From contig JAFTRY010000006.1 in NCBI GenBank assembly GCA_017462035.1, positions 1 to 64,000 of the forward strand: DNA of 64,000 nucleotides, written 5' to 3'. Under the pieces are notes generated by a model. It saw only the letters and a program-made list of their open reading frames with translations, made no database searches and was not told the origin of the DNA. This DNA is from Clostridia bacterium. GTDB taxonomy: Bacteria; Bacillota; Clostridia; Oscillospirales; CAG-272. Position numbers and translations under genes: made by a program. Each line of letters opens with the position of its first letter. Within the stretch, counting starts at the first letter, position 1. This document shows, one piece after another, positions 1 through 7,977 of this stretch.

Positions 1-909
1 GATCATGGGCTTGATAGCGGGTACGGGTTTGGCAAGCGCGTTGTTAAGCGTAGTGATCTGTCTCTTGATGAGATAAATTCCTTCTTCGCTGACGAGCGAA
101 ATCTCTATGACGATATGCCCTTTGACGAGGAAGATATGGATGCGGACAATCCTTTGAATCAGCTTCAAGCGGAAGCTCGCAGAGGAAACGTATACGCAAT
201 GTACCGCCTTGCCCGTCTGTATTTAGATGAGAGCAACCGATTCTATAACGAAAGCATCGGCGATTATTATCTTGAAAAGGCAGCCAAGGCAGGTCACAGC
301 GTAGCGCAGTATCGTATGGGCAAGATGTTTTATTACGGCATCATCTATCGAGAGGACGGATACGAAGCGCAAAAGTGGCTGTCGGAATCGGTGGGCAACG
401 GCAACAAATACGCCGACGCTCTCCTCGGAAAGCTCTACGTTGAGAGTGATCTGTTCGGAGAGTTTCGGAATGAAGGCTTCAGTCATCTATTCAATGCCGA
501 GCGTAACGGTAGCGAGTTCGCCGCCTATACGCTCGGCAAATATTATATGGAGGGCAAGGTCGTGAAGAAGGATATTGCCAAAGCCATTGAGCATTTAGAG
601 ATCGCGTCGGCGCGCGGAAATATGTACGCCGACTACCGCTTGGCACAGATATATCTCTTTGAAGCGGATATATTCGACATGGAAAAGGCGCTTGAATATC
701 TGAATCGCTCGGCACACGCAGGCAACGAATCTGCCGCCTTGGCGCTCACTCGAATGGCGAACAATCAGTTCCTTGCCATCACAACGAACGTCCTTGACCT
801 TGTCGGCAGCCTTGCAAGCATTGAGAGCTACCGTCAGCCGCAGGATTGCACCACGATGCCACAACCGAAACAGCAAAAGAAGAAACACACTTACGAACAA
901 ACTTTATAA
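1..909 (+). CDS. Sel1-repeat protein, 5' end outside window
   Basis: The reading frame is open from the first base, so the N-terminus is missing; 302 residues are visible. They consist of about six Sel1/TPR-like helical repeats (for example YAMYRLARLYLDE, AQYRMGKMFYYG, AAYTLGKYYMEG, YADYRLAQIYLF) followed by a polar tail ending in PKQQKKKHTYEQTL. Sel1 repeats form alpha-solenoids that mediate protein contacts. In Firmicutes integrative elements such repeats are often the C-terminal part of a relaxase. The adjacent recombinase supports that reading, but no relaxase motif lies in the window, so the identification is inference. A free-standing Sel1 protein is the alternative. Confidence 0.7.
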   Translation, partial: DHGLDSGYGFGKRVVKRSDLSLDEINSFFADERNLYDDMPFDEEDMDADNPLNQLQAEARRGNVYAMYRLARLYLDESNRFYNESIGDYYLEKAAKAGHSVAQYRMGKMFYYGIIYREDGYEAQKWLSESVGNGNKYADALLGKLYVESDLFGEFRNEGFSHLFNAERNGSEFAAYTLGKYYMEGKVVKKDIAKAIEHLEIASARGNMYADYRLAQIYLFEADIFDMEKALEYLNRSAHAGNESAALALTRMANNQFLAITTNVLDLVGSLASIESYRQPQDCTTMPQPKQQKKKHTYEQTL

Positions 910-932
910 TTACGGAGGTATTCCCATAGTTA

Positions 933-1034
933 ATGATTTTATTTAGATCTTTGAAAATTGAATATTATGCCACGGCGAAGTCAAAAATAAAGAAACTGGA
1001 GGGTGAGTTGTATGCAGAAAATAGTTCACGATGA
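933..1034 (+). CDS. Possible 33-residue peptide of the mobile element
   Basis: A short frame (MILFRSLKIEYYATAKSK...) follows the Sel1 gene. A GGAGG lies 14 bases upstream, which is longer than ideal, and the frame overlaps the next gene by 23 bases. I do not recognise it. It may be a true small basic protein or only the leader of the next gene. Confidence 0.25.
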   Translation: MILFRSLKIEYYATAKSKIKKLEGELYAENSSR

Positions 1035-1254
1035 TGAGAAATATGTTGAGATATGGCTCACCAACGCTGAATCCCAAGACACAGATCTGCGCGAAAGTTT
1101 GAAGCCTTTGTGTAAGGAATATAAGCAAAAGAAATATCGCGTAGTGATCTTTAGCTCCGGAAAAGGAGATTTGCTGACACTCACCAAGGATTTGCTAAAG
1201 CACACCTTGGAAGTGAATGCAAGAAAAGAAGTAGAAGCAGAGAAATGCTGCTGA
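1012..1254 (+). CDS. Small hypothetical protein of the mobile element
   Basis: An 80-residue protein starting MQKIVHDDEKYVEIWL. The ATG at 1012 is preferred over an upstream in-frame GTG because GGAGGG lies 8 bases before it. It is acidic at the start, has a central KYRVVIFSSGKGDL segment that could be a beta-strand and turn, and ends in CC. I do not recognise the family. It lies between the Sel1 gene and the recombinase and is closed by a strong terminator, so it is probably the last gene of the element's transfer/maintenance operon. Confidence 0.6.
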   Translation: MQKIVHDDEKYVEIWLTNAESQDTDLRESLKPLCKEYKQKKYRVVIFSSGKGDLLTLTKDLLKHTLEVNARKEVEAEKCC

Positions 1255-1261
1255 TGATTAT

Positions 1262-1293
1262 ATCGCCTCGGGGGAAACCTCGGGGCGATTTTT
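1262..1293 (+). terminator. Intrinsic terminator
   Basis: A 12-bp stem (ATCGCC/GGCGAT outer part, G-U pairs inside) with a GAAA tetraloop is followed by TTTTT. It separates the element's operon from the recombinase, which has its own promoter. Confidence 0.85.
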
Positions 1294-1335
1294 CGACAAA
1301 GTATGTTAATTTTTTATGTTATGAGGGAAACCCCA

Positions 1336-1364
1336 TTGACATATCGATGATTTTATGATACAAT
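1336..1364 (+). promoter_or_regulatory. Sigma-A promoter of the recombinase
   Basis: TTGACA (1336-1341), a 17-bp spacer and TACAAT (1359-1364). The ATG at 1363 lies inside the -10 box, so it cannot be the translation start. Confidence 0.85.
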
Positions 1365-1398
1365 GTTGTTAGTAAATTACAAGAAAGGAGAATTGACA

Positions 1399-3627
1399 TT
1401 GATTATAAATTATAGGATTGCCGCCTATACCCGTATTTCGGTTGACACCGAGCTTGACAAAGACAATACAAGTATAGAGAACCAAAAAGCAATCATTGAA
1501 GATTATTGTAAAATTCATTTTCCTACAAGCACAGTGGATTATTTTGAAGACCGCGACCATTCCGGTTATACGTTTGAGCAACGCCCGGACTATTGGCTCC
1601 GCCTTCGCCCCAAGCTGGTAAGAGGAGAATACGATATACTTATCGTTAAAGATTTAAGCCGTTTCTCAAGAAGAACGGGTAAAGGTCTCGCGGAATTCGA
1701 AGACCTTGCGGAACACGATATTCGCATCATTGCAATCGGTGACGGTGTTGACTATTACCAAGACCACACGGACGATTGGATGAAGATTAAACTTTACTTC
1801 TTCGTCAATGAAATGCCCGTAACCGATGCAAGCCGAAAGGTATCTGATGTTATTGCAAGCCGCCAAGCCAAAGGTGAATGGATATGTTCCGTTCCGTATG
1901 GATATGTGATTACCAATTCCAAGAAAATGACATTTGAGGTGGATGAAGCGGCGGCAGAGGTAGTGAGAACCATATTCAAACTTTATATTGACGGATATGG
2001 GTATAAACGAATTGCCAACCATCTGACAGACCAAAACATTCCTACACCGAGAATGCGTGAAAAAGCTCGCAAGGAAGCGGCAGGAGATGAGTATAAGGGC
2101 AAGGTCAAGGAACAATGGAGCATAGTAACCGTATCTGAAATCCTCTGCAACGACTTTTATATAGGAACTTTGCGAGAAAGAAAGTTCCGCCGCAAGAAAA
2201 TCAACGGAGCAGACGTGGAGCTTGATAAGAGTGAGCATATCGTATTTGAAAATCACCACGAACCCATCGTAGATTACAGAATGTTTGCTACCGCGCAGGA
2301 AATGCTGAAGCAGCGTTCTACCAATCATTACCGTGGAGTGAAAAAGTACGATAACACCTATTCGGGATTTATGTTCTGCGGCGATTGCGGAAGTCCGATG
2401 TTTGCAATGAGCCGAAAAGACCTTGCGGAAGCATATACTTGCGGAACCTACCACGTGCGAGGACTTGCAGGATGCACCTCTCATCACGTCAGAGCAGACT
2501 TCCTTGATAAGCTGCTCAAGCAATATGTTATGCGAGTCAGAGATAATTCCGCTTCGATGCTTCGCATTCTTGAAGAAATGCTGAGACACGAGCAACGTAC
2601 TACCGATAGCGGTATGATTGCAGCAGATGAATTAAGAGCGCAGATTGATGCCGAGCGTGAGGAGCTAAAAATACTCACACGACAGAAAATCCGTGATATG
2701 GCACGACACAAGGATAATGCGCAGGTAATGGAAGAAACCTACGATGCGCTGATAGAGGAAGCAAACAATCGCATTGAAGGCTTGACCAATCAGCTCGCTA
2801 TGGTAGCCGATACCACCAATACGATTGTAAAGGTTAACCGTGTAGCACGTTCAGTTATCGAGATATTCGACGATATCATCAAAAAGGATAAACTTGACAA
2901 GCATACGCTTCACCTTATCATAGATCGAATTATCATATACGAGGATAATATCGAAATTAAGCTCCAAGCGGATGTTGACGAGCTTCTGCGTACGGGAACA
3001 ATCGAGCATATAAAAAATAATGAAGAAAGCGAAGTTCCCGTAAATTTTAATTCAGACACGGAAAATATCGAAATATCCACCGAGGATTATTCGGCGGTGG
3101 TAGCCCAACGCGCAAGAAATCAGCGCGATAAGGTTTTTCGTGTCAATGTTATCAGCGACGGCGACCCTCTGGAGATATATACTGATCGGGAGGGGGAGGT
3201 CATTTTTAAGAAGTATTCCCCCATTGGGGAGTTATCATCCTTTGCCGCTCAGTATGCGGACACCTTATATAAGAGCTGCAACATGGCGGTTGTGATTGGT
3301 GACCGTGATGTGGTCATTGCCAGTGCGGGTGTGTCCCGAAAGGAGTACGGTGAGAAGGCTTTATCCGAGGGATTAGAGCAGATGATGGAAAGCCGTGGCA
3401 TGTACGTTTGGCGTGAGGGAACTGAGAAAATTCCCGTTCTGGCGGACGGCGGCTCTCATTACGTGAGCTGTGCCATGCCGATCATCAGCGAGGGAGACGT
3501 GGTTGGCTGTGTTGCCTCTTTGATCGATGGAAGCGGTGAGCGGGGACGTGAGCTTTTGAATGGAGACATTGAGTCCAAGCTGATTCTGACCGCCGCCGGC
3601 TTTTTAGGCCGGCAATTGGAAAGCTAA
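1399..3627 (+). CDS. Large serine recombinase fused to SpoVT C-terminal domain
   Basis: The start is a TTG at 1399, 8 bases after AAAGGAG and downstream of the promoter, giving 742 residues. The N-terminus is a resolvase catalytic domain: YTRIS holds the likely nucleophile Ser14, and a DLSRFSRR segment follows. Next come the recombinase domain (about residues 150-290), a zinc ribbon with FCGDCG and a later CGTYHVRGLAGC (about 335-370), and a coiled-coil region (about 400-500). From about residue 588 the protein is GDPLEIYTDREGEV followed by FKKYSPIGEL and ends AAGFLGRQLES, which I recognise as Bacillus SpoVT after its DNA-binding AbrB half. The enzyme should integrate and excise the element. 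The tail is the SpoVT GAF-like sensor domain, picked up by insertion into the gene. The fused protein is much longer than usual serine integrases of 500-600 residues. Confidence 0.88.
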   Translation: MIINYRIAAYTRISVDTELDKDNTSIENQKAIIEDYCKIHFPTSTVDYFEDRDHSGYTFEQRPDYWLRLRPKLVRGEYDILIVKDLSRFSRRTGKGLAEFEDLAEHDIRIIAIGDGVDYYQDHTDDWMKIKLYFFVNEMPVTDASRKVSDVIASRQAKGEWICSVPYGYVITNSKKMTFEVDEAAAEVVRTIFKLYIDGYGYKRIANHLTDQNIPTPRMREKARKEAAGDEYKGKVKEQWSIVTVSEILCNDFYIGTLRERKFRRKKINGADVELDKSEHIVFENHHEPIVDYRMFATAQEMLKQRSTNHYRGVKKYDNTYSGFMFCGDCGSPMFAMSRKDLAEAYTCGTYHVRGLAGCTSHHVRADFLDKLLKQYVMRVRDNSASMLRILEEMLRHEQRTTDSGMIAADELRAQIDAEREELKILTRQKIRDMARHKDNAQVMEETYDALIEEANNRIEGLTNQLAMVADTTNTIVKVNRVARSVIEIFDDIIKKDKLDKHTLHLIIDRIIIYEDNIEIKLQADVDELLRTGTIEHIKNNEESEVPVNFNSDTENIEISTEDYSAVVAQRARNQRDKVFRVNVISDGDPLEIYTDREGEVIFKKYSPIGELSSFAAQYADTLYKSCNMAVVIGDRDVVIASAGVSRKEYGEKALSEGLEQMMESRGMYVWREGTEKIPVLADGGSHYVSCAMPIISEGDVVGCVASLIDGSGERGRELLNGDIESKLILTAAGFLGRQLES
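3145..3180 (+). other. Probable attachment-site junction (element / spoVT)
   Basis: Homology to SpoVT begins at the Gly codon 3160-3162 (GDPLEI), just after residues VNVIS that match SpoVT poorly. The recombination core is therefore expected within these bases. The exact core dinucleotide cannot be fixed without the other junction. Confidence 0.55.
3160..3627 (+). pseudogene. spoVT: 3' fragment of spoVT, fused to the integrase
   Basis: About 155 codons encode the SpoVT C-terminal GAF-like domain (DGEV-type turn, KKYSPIGEL linker, AVVIGDRDVVIASAG, AAGFLGRQLES end). In intact SpoVT of roughly 178 residues this domain follows an N-terminal AbrB swapped-hairpin DNA-binding domain, which is absent here. 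SpoVT is a late forespore regulator of sporulation. As it stands this copy cannot bind DNA by itself; excision of the element could restore the gene if the 5' piece survives upstream. Confidence 0.8.
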
Positions 3628-3632
3628 AATAG

Positions 3633-3704
3633 GACGCGCGGATCCTTTCCGGCGCGGTCTCGACCCGGTTGAGACCCGTCCGTGAGGGAACGCGCGTCTT
3701 TTTT
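3633..3704 (+). terminator. Branched intrinsic terminator after spoVT 3' end
   Basis: GACGCGCG (3633-3640) pairs with CGCGCGTC (3691-3698) and is followed by TTTTTT. An inner stem pairs GGTCTC with GAGACC. Confidence 0.8.
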
Positions 3705-3736
3705 ACTGATTTGTTTTCACTTTTTTTGGCAGGAGG

Positions 3737-3765
3737 TTGACATTTTCTTTGTCTTTCTGTATAAT
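3737..3765 (+). promoter_or_regulatory. Sigma-A promoter
   Basis: TTGACA (3737-3742), 17-bp spacer, TATAAT (3760-3765): a perfect consensus promoter for the phosphoesterase gene and probably the genes after it. Confidence 0.88.
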
Positions 3766-3836
3766 GATAATAATAGCTACGACGATCCGTTGATTCATTG
3801 GCAGACGGATGAGAATACCGACGAAACGAGAGAGCA

Positions 3837-4619
3837 ATGAAACTGACTCATTATACTCTCCCTCTGGGGAGATTCAACAAGCAATGCACCATGGCGGTGA
3901 TATCCGATCTTCACGGCGGAGATCCCGAGCCTGTTTTAGACGTACTTTGGCGTGATCCGCCGGACTATATTTTGATGCCGGGGGATTTGTTTGAGCGATT
4001 GGATGGCACTCCCGACTCTTATCACCGGAATGCCTTACGGCTATTTCGCGAGGCGGCTCAGATTGCGCCTGTATTCTATTCCACCGGCAACCACGAGGAC
4101 GGGGGGGTTCACTCCTGGAGTCCCGGTTGGCGGATCAAGGTAAGGAAACGGGAGTATCACGAGGACGATCTGCGGCAAATTCGAGACAGCGGTGTGACCA
4201 TGCTGGCGGATGAATTCGTATGGAAGGACGGGATTGCTTTCGGCGGACTTTGCTCGGGCTTGATTCACGCTGACCGAGCCCCGGACGTTCAATGGCTGGA
4301 GGAGTTTTGCCGAGTGGATGCGCCCCGTGTATTGCTTTGCCACCACCCCGAATATTATGAGCCGTATCTGAAGCATCTTCCCATTGATCTAATTGTCAGC
4401 GGTCATGCTCACGGCGGACAGTGGAGGTTTTTTGGCAGAGGTGTATTTGCCCCCGGGCAGGGGCTATTTCCCAAATACACCTTTGGTGTTCATGACGGGC
4501 GCTTTGTGATCAGCGCCGGATTGAAAAAAGCCGGATGGATTCCTCGTTTTGGAAATCCACCGGAGCTGGTATACATTCATTTTACCCCTGAGACGCAATG
4601 GAAGAACAAAAGGAATTGA
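3837..4619 (+). CDS. Metallophosphoesterase
   Basis: A 260-residue calcineurin-like phosphoesterase of the YkuE/YaeI-like group. The dinuclear metal motifs appear in order: D24 and H26 in SDLHGGD, MPGDLFE, STGNHED, then LCHHPEYY and SGHAHGGQW. There is no signal peptide, and the start is close to the promoter with only a weak GAGAG ribosome site. Relatives hydrolyse phosphodiesters or lipid pyrophosphates such as UDP-diacylglucosamine. The substrate cannot be told here. It is the first gene of a run with a metallo-beta-lactamase hydrolase and an ABC exporter. Confidence 0.85.
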   Translation: MKLTHYTLPLGRFNKQCTMAVISDLHGGDPEPVLDVLWRDPPDYILMPGDLFERLDGTPDSYHRNALRLFREAAQIAPVFYSTGNHEDGGVHSWSPGWRIKVRKREYHEDDLRQIRDSGVTMLADEFVWKDGIAFGGLCSGLIHADRAPDVQWLEEFCRVDAPRVLLCHHPEYYEPYLKHLPIDLIVSGHAHGGQWRFFGRGVFAPGQGLFPKYTFGVHDGRFVISAGLKKAGWIPRFGNPPELVYIHFTPETQWKNKRN

Positions 4620-4633
4620 AAAAGGAGAAAGCC

Positions 4634-5326
4634 ATGAAGCTACAGTTTTTGGGAACCGGCGCTGCCGACTGGAAGGCAACGCATATTCAAACCATTCCTT
4701 ACGGACGCAGAAACGCGTCAGCATTGGTGGATGGCGTTTTACTCATTGATCCGGGTCCATGTGTTCCGGAAGCTCTGGAGACCTTTGGTATTCCTGCGGA
4801 GCAGATCAAGTACGTGATCGTGACCCATTCTCACGCGGATCACTACAATGAGGATACCGTTGCCCTTCTTGAGAGCAAGGGTGCTGAGTTGATTCGATTT
4901 GACGAAGCCGGGGAGAAGCAGATCGGGATTTACACGGTAGAGGCATTGGTGGGAAACCACGGAACCTCGGACGGTGTATTTCATTATCTGATCAGCGACG
5001 GAAAGAGCCGCATGTATTATGCACTTGACAGTGCTTGGCTCCTTTACCCCGAATACAGAAAGCTCCGTGGTCTGGCACAGGCGGGAACGCCGGTGGACTA
5101 TCTGATATTGGACGCTACCGTTGGCTGGGATGGAGACTACCGTATTTTCGAGCACAACGATCTTTCCATGGTGCTTCACATGCAAAAGACCTTAGCACCT
5201 TACTTAAAGAGAGTTTGTATTAGCCATATGGCACGAACGCTTCACACCGATCACCTTTCTTTGGCGGCGATGATGAAGCCTTATGGGATCGAGGTTGCGT
5301 ACGACGGGTTGGTCGTGGAATTTTAA
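4634..5326 (+). CDS. Metallo-beta-lactamase-fold hydrolase
   Basis: 230 residues starting MKLQFLGTGAADW, the usual opening strand of this fold. The start at 4634 has AAAGGAG just before it and leaves 14 bases after the preceding stop; an upstream in-frame ATG would overlap that gene without a ribosome site. The zinc motif THSHADH, a later GNHGTSD, ALDSAW and a C-terminal CISHMARTLHTDH are visible. The protein resembles RNase Z/PhnP-like soluble hydrolases of phosphodiesters. The paired phosphoesterase suggests a shared nucleotide or phosphodiester salvage role, which is inference. Confidence 0.82.
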   Translation: MKLQFLGTGAADWKATHIQTIPYGRRNASALVDGVLLIDPGPCVPEALETFGIPAEQIKYVIVTHSHADHYNEDTVALLESKGAELIRFDEAGEKQIGIYTVEALVGNHGTSDGVFHYLISDGKSRMYYALDSAWLLYPEYRKLRGLAQAGTPVDYLILDATVGWDGDYRIFEHNDLSMVLHMQKTLAPYLKRVCISHMARTLHTDHLSLAAMMKPYGIEVAYDGLVVEF

Positions 5327-5370
5327 ATCCGTTATGAGACCCATGATATGAAAAAGGAGGAAGACAACTT

Positions 5371-6090
5371 ATGAATATACCGGTTTTGGTTTGTTCCGAG
5401 CTGTCCAAAAGCTACAGAGCTGGTGTGCCCGTTTTGCGCGGTTTCAACTGCACCATTCCTGCCGGAAAGATCATTGGCTGGCTGGGACCAAACGGTTGCG
5501 GAAAATCCACGCTGATGAAGCTGATTTGCGGACTTTTGTCTCCGGACAACGGGGAAATCTTTGTTTGCGGTGAACCGAGAAGCGAGAAGACCAACCGTTT
5601 CATCTCGTATCTACCCGAACGCACCTATTTTAATAATTGGATGCGCGTGAAGGAGTTGATCCTCTATTTTTCTCAGTTCTACGAGGATTTTGACGCGGAG
5701 CTTGCCAAGAATATGATGGGGGATCTGGGTATCTCTATTGACGCCAGCTTAAAATCCCTTTCCAAGGGAACCAAGGAGAAGGTACAGCTGATCATGGTGA
5801 TGGCTCGGCGAGCTAAGTTATATCTGCTGGATGAGCCCATTGCGGGCGTGGATCCCGCGGCTCGGGAGTATATTCTCCAGACCATTATTGGCAATTACAA
5901 TCCCGATGCTACCGTGATCATTACCACCCACTTGATCCATGATATAGAGCCGATCTTAGACGAATTTGCTTTTATGGGATACGGCGGTCAGATTCTGCTT
6001 TCGGGCAGTGCTGACGAGATCCGCGGGGAGCGGGGAAAGTCTTTGGATGAGCTGTTTAGGGAGGTGTTCAGATGTTCGGCAAGCTATTGA
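5371..6090 (+). CDS. ABC transporter ATP-binding protein
   Basis: A 239-residue ATPase with Walker A GPNGCGKST at residues 39-47, signature LSKGTKEKV near 128, Walker B LYLLDEP near 150 and a switch histidine in ITTHLIHD. AAAGGAGGAAG precedes the ATG. It resembles the BcrA/YhcH group of exporter ATPases, in which one ATPase pairs with a multi-helix permease. It overlaps the permease gene by 19 bases, so the two are translationally coupled. Substrate unknown. Confidence 0.9.
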   Translation: MNIPVLVCSELSKSYRAGVPVLRGFNCTIPAGKIIGWLGPNGCGKSTLMKLICGLLSPDNGEIFVCGEPRSEKTNRFISYLPERTYFNNWMRVKELILYFSQFYEDFDAELAKNMMGDLGISIDASLKSLSKGTKEKVQLIMVMARRAKLYLLDEPIAGVDPAAREYILQTIIGNYNPDATVIITTHLIHDIEPILDEFAFMGYGGQILLSGSADEIRGERGKSLDELFREVFRCSASY

Positions 6091-6926
6091 AATACGATAT
6101 GAAGGCAATCGGGCGCTTCTGGTGGATTCTTGCGGTGAGTGTGTTGGGGCTTTCTGTTGCCGGCTCCTTTGCCTTGCGCCTTTTACTCTCTAATTTTAAC
6201 AATGAGGTATTTGTACTGTTCAATATCTTGGCGGTACTGTTTCTCGTGATTTGTATATTTGGTATGATTGCCTCCGTGAGCGTTATCCAAATTTTCGTTT
6301 ACATTCGCTTCTACAAGCATTTCTTTTCAGATGAAGGGTATCTGACCTTTACACTTCCTGTCAGCCGTATGAAGCTTTTGACCTCCAAAACGGTGAACGC
6401 CCTGATTTGGAGCTTATTGCAGGGAGCTTTGCTTACGGTCTGCGTCCTGATCTTTTGTATAATTTCTCCTCCCGCGGAAGGTGGATTTCTGATCAATCCC
6501 GTTGTATTTGAAACCATTGGGGCATTGTTCGCACAGGTGTGGGAGAGTATTGGAGCGTGGGTGATCGTGTATTTCCTGGAGGGAATGGTTCTGGTCGTAG
6601 GTCTCCAACTGTTTACCATTTCACTGACTCATTTTTGTATTACCGTTGGTGCAGTGATCGCCAAGAAGCACAAGGTACTTACGGCTATCGGCATTTATTA
6701 TTTGGCATCTATGGTACTTTCCTTTGTATCGCAGATATTTTTCAGCCTTGCCGTGGGCGGTCTTGGAATCGGATTTTCCGATTTTATGGGAAGCATGTCT
6801 ATCGGAGAGATCTGCTTGACTGTTTCTGTGATCCTTTTGATCGTGATTGCCGCTGTGGGGGCGATGGTTAGTGTTATATTCGGAACCACCCTTTCTCAGC
6901 TGGAGCGAAAGCTGAATCTGGCGTAA
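6072..6926 (+). CDS. ABC transporter permease
   Basis: A 284-residue integral membrane protein with about six hydrophobic segments: residues 15-40, 52-78, a region near 95-125, 150-180, about 190-230, and a C-terminal one. A charged loop (YKHFFSDEGYLTFTLP) is typical of ABC-2-type permeases of antimicrobial or lantibiotic exporters in Firmicutes. It starts inside the ATPase gene, and GGGAGG lies 8 bases before its ATG. It should form the membrane channel of the exporter. Confidence 0.82.
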   Translation: MFGKLLKYDMKAIGRFWWILAVSVLGLSVAGSFALRLLLSNFNNEVFVLFNILAVLFLVICIFGMIASVSVIQIFVYIRFYKHFFSDEGYLTFTLPVSRMKLLTSKTVNALIWSLLQGALLTVCVLIFCIISPPAEGGFLINPVVFETIGALFAQVWESIGAWVIVYFLEGMVLVVGLQLFTISLTHFCITVGAVIAKKHKVLTAIGIYYLASMVLSFVSQIFFSLAVGGLGIGFSDFMGSMSIGEICLTVSVILLIVIAAVGAMVSVIFGTTLSQLERKLNLA

Positions 6927-6939
6927 GGGAGGAATCGGT

Positions 6940-7905
6940 ATGAGAGGATCTATCAATAAAAAAATTGTCTTCTTGTTGGCATGTATTCTGTTTCTGATGC
7001 CTGTGGTTACCCTGGGAGTGGGTGCCAGCGAATCTTCGGAGTCTGTGGATTGGGGACTGTCCGATGACAAAATGATCTTAACGGGAAATAAAACATACAC
7101 CTATTACGGAAAGCTTCCGCGGGAATATTTACATCACGCCAAGCAAATTTATGAATTTTCCGATCATCCGGATCTGGACGAGGACTTTTTCATTGGAACT
7201 CCTTATGTAGAGGCTCCTTATGCCGATTCCGGATTCGTATGGATCGACAGCGGGGATCAATACGTCTACGTTTATGCTACGCCTGAGGGAAAAATTGCCT
7301 TGGATCGGTTCATGAACGGAGAGACTATTCTCCACATAAGAACCGAGGATTCGAAGCAAGCGCCCTTGGCTGCTTCGGTTTGGGCAGAGATCGGTTCCGG
7401 AGGTGAGACACGGAGCGTAGACGTGACTCAACTGAAGGATCAAATGAAGTACAGTGTCTACGCATATGATACCACCATGACCTTATCCTATGAGCAGGGA
7501 GTGATCTTTGTATTGGGAGGAGACTATTACGGATTGGATTATACCACTCTTGGCAATCAATACTTTGATGCCGATGGGAATTTTTCTTATCGCAGCGGAA
7601 CCGTAATTCTTACCAAGCTTTCTCAGCAGAAGGTTCAACAGATCCTCACCGCCGTAAACAATGCGGAGAGCTTTTCTACTCAATATGTTCGCGAGAAGAG
7701 TGAATCAGAGGGATCGTCCTTTATCTTTTGGATATTTTTTGTCCTTCTTGGCTTTTTAGCTCCTCTGCCGTTTTTGATTCTGGGCTTGATACTGCCTCAA
7801 TCAAAGAAGTACCGATACGCGAAATACTGGTATAGTCTTTCGGTCTTTGGCACTATTTGGCTGGTGTTTGCCGTCCTTCTGATGGTTTTGTTATTGATTC
7901 TGTAA
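6940..7905 (+). CDS. Exported membrane-anchored protein, unknown function
   Basis: A 321-residue protein with an N-terminal signal sequence (KKIVFLLACILFLMPVVTLG, residues 8-27), an extracellular domain of about 220 residues rich in acidic and aromatic residues, and two C-terminal hydrophobic helices (about 250-275 and 295-320). I recognise no family. It lies 13 bases after the permease stop and ends the same transcript, so it may be an accessory subunit or sensor of the exporter. Confidence 0.7.
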   Translation: MRGSINKKIVFLLACILFLMPVVTLGVGASESSESVDWGLSDDKMILTGNKTYTYYGKLPREYLHHAKQIYEFSDHPDLDEDFFIGTPYVEAPYADSGFVWIDSGDQYVYVYATPEGKIALDRFMNGETILHIRTEDSKQAPLAASVWAEIGSGGETRSVDVTQLKDQMKYSVYAYDTTMTLSYEQGVIFVLGGDYYGLDYTTLGNQYFDADGNFSYRSGTVILTKLSQQKVQQILTAVNNAESFSTQYVREKSESEGSSFIFWIFFVLLGFLAPLPFLILGLILPQSKKYRYAKYWYSLSVFGTIWLVFAVLLMVLLLIL

Positions 7906-7928
7906 CAGCGGGTTTAAGTTTGAAAATC

Positions 7929-7973
7929 AAAACAGCGAATGGGCGAGTCACAGACTCGCCCATTCGCTGTTTT
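7929..7973. terminator. Bidirectional terminator, 20-bp perfect stem
   Basis: The arms at 7929-7948 and 7954-7973 are exact complements, with a 5-base loop. The stem begins with AAAA and ends with TTTT, so both strands carry a U-run. It separates the convergent exporter and icd operons. Confidence 0.93.
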
Positions 7974-7977
7974 GTAT

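Larger units (their letters stand above)
1..3160 (+). mobile_element. End of an integrative element inserted in spoVT
   Basis: The stretch holds a Sel1-repeat (possibly relaxase) gene, a small gene and a large serine recombinase at the very edge of the element. Past about 3160 the reading frame continues as host SpoVT sequence and the following genes look chromosomal. The integrase-at-the-end layout and the split host gene are typical of integrative elements that use large serine recombinases. Only one end is visible; the left end and the 5' part of spoVT must lie upstream of this window. Confidence 0.75.
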
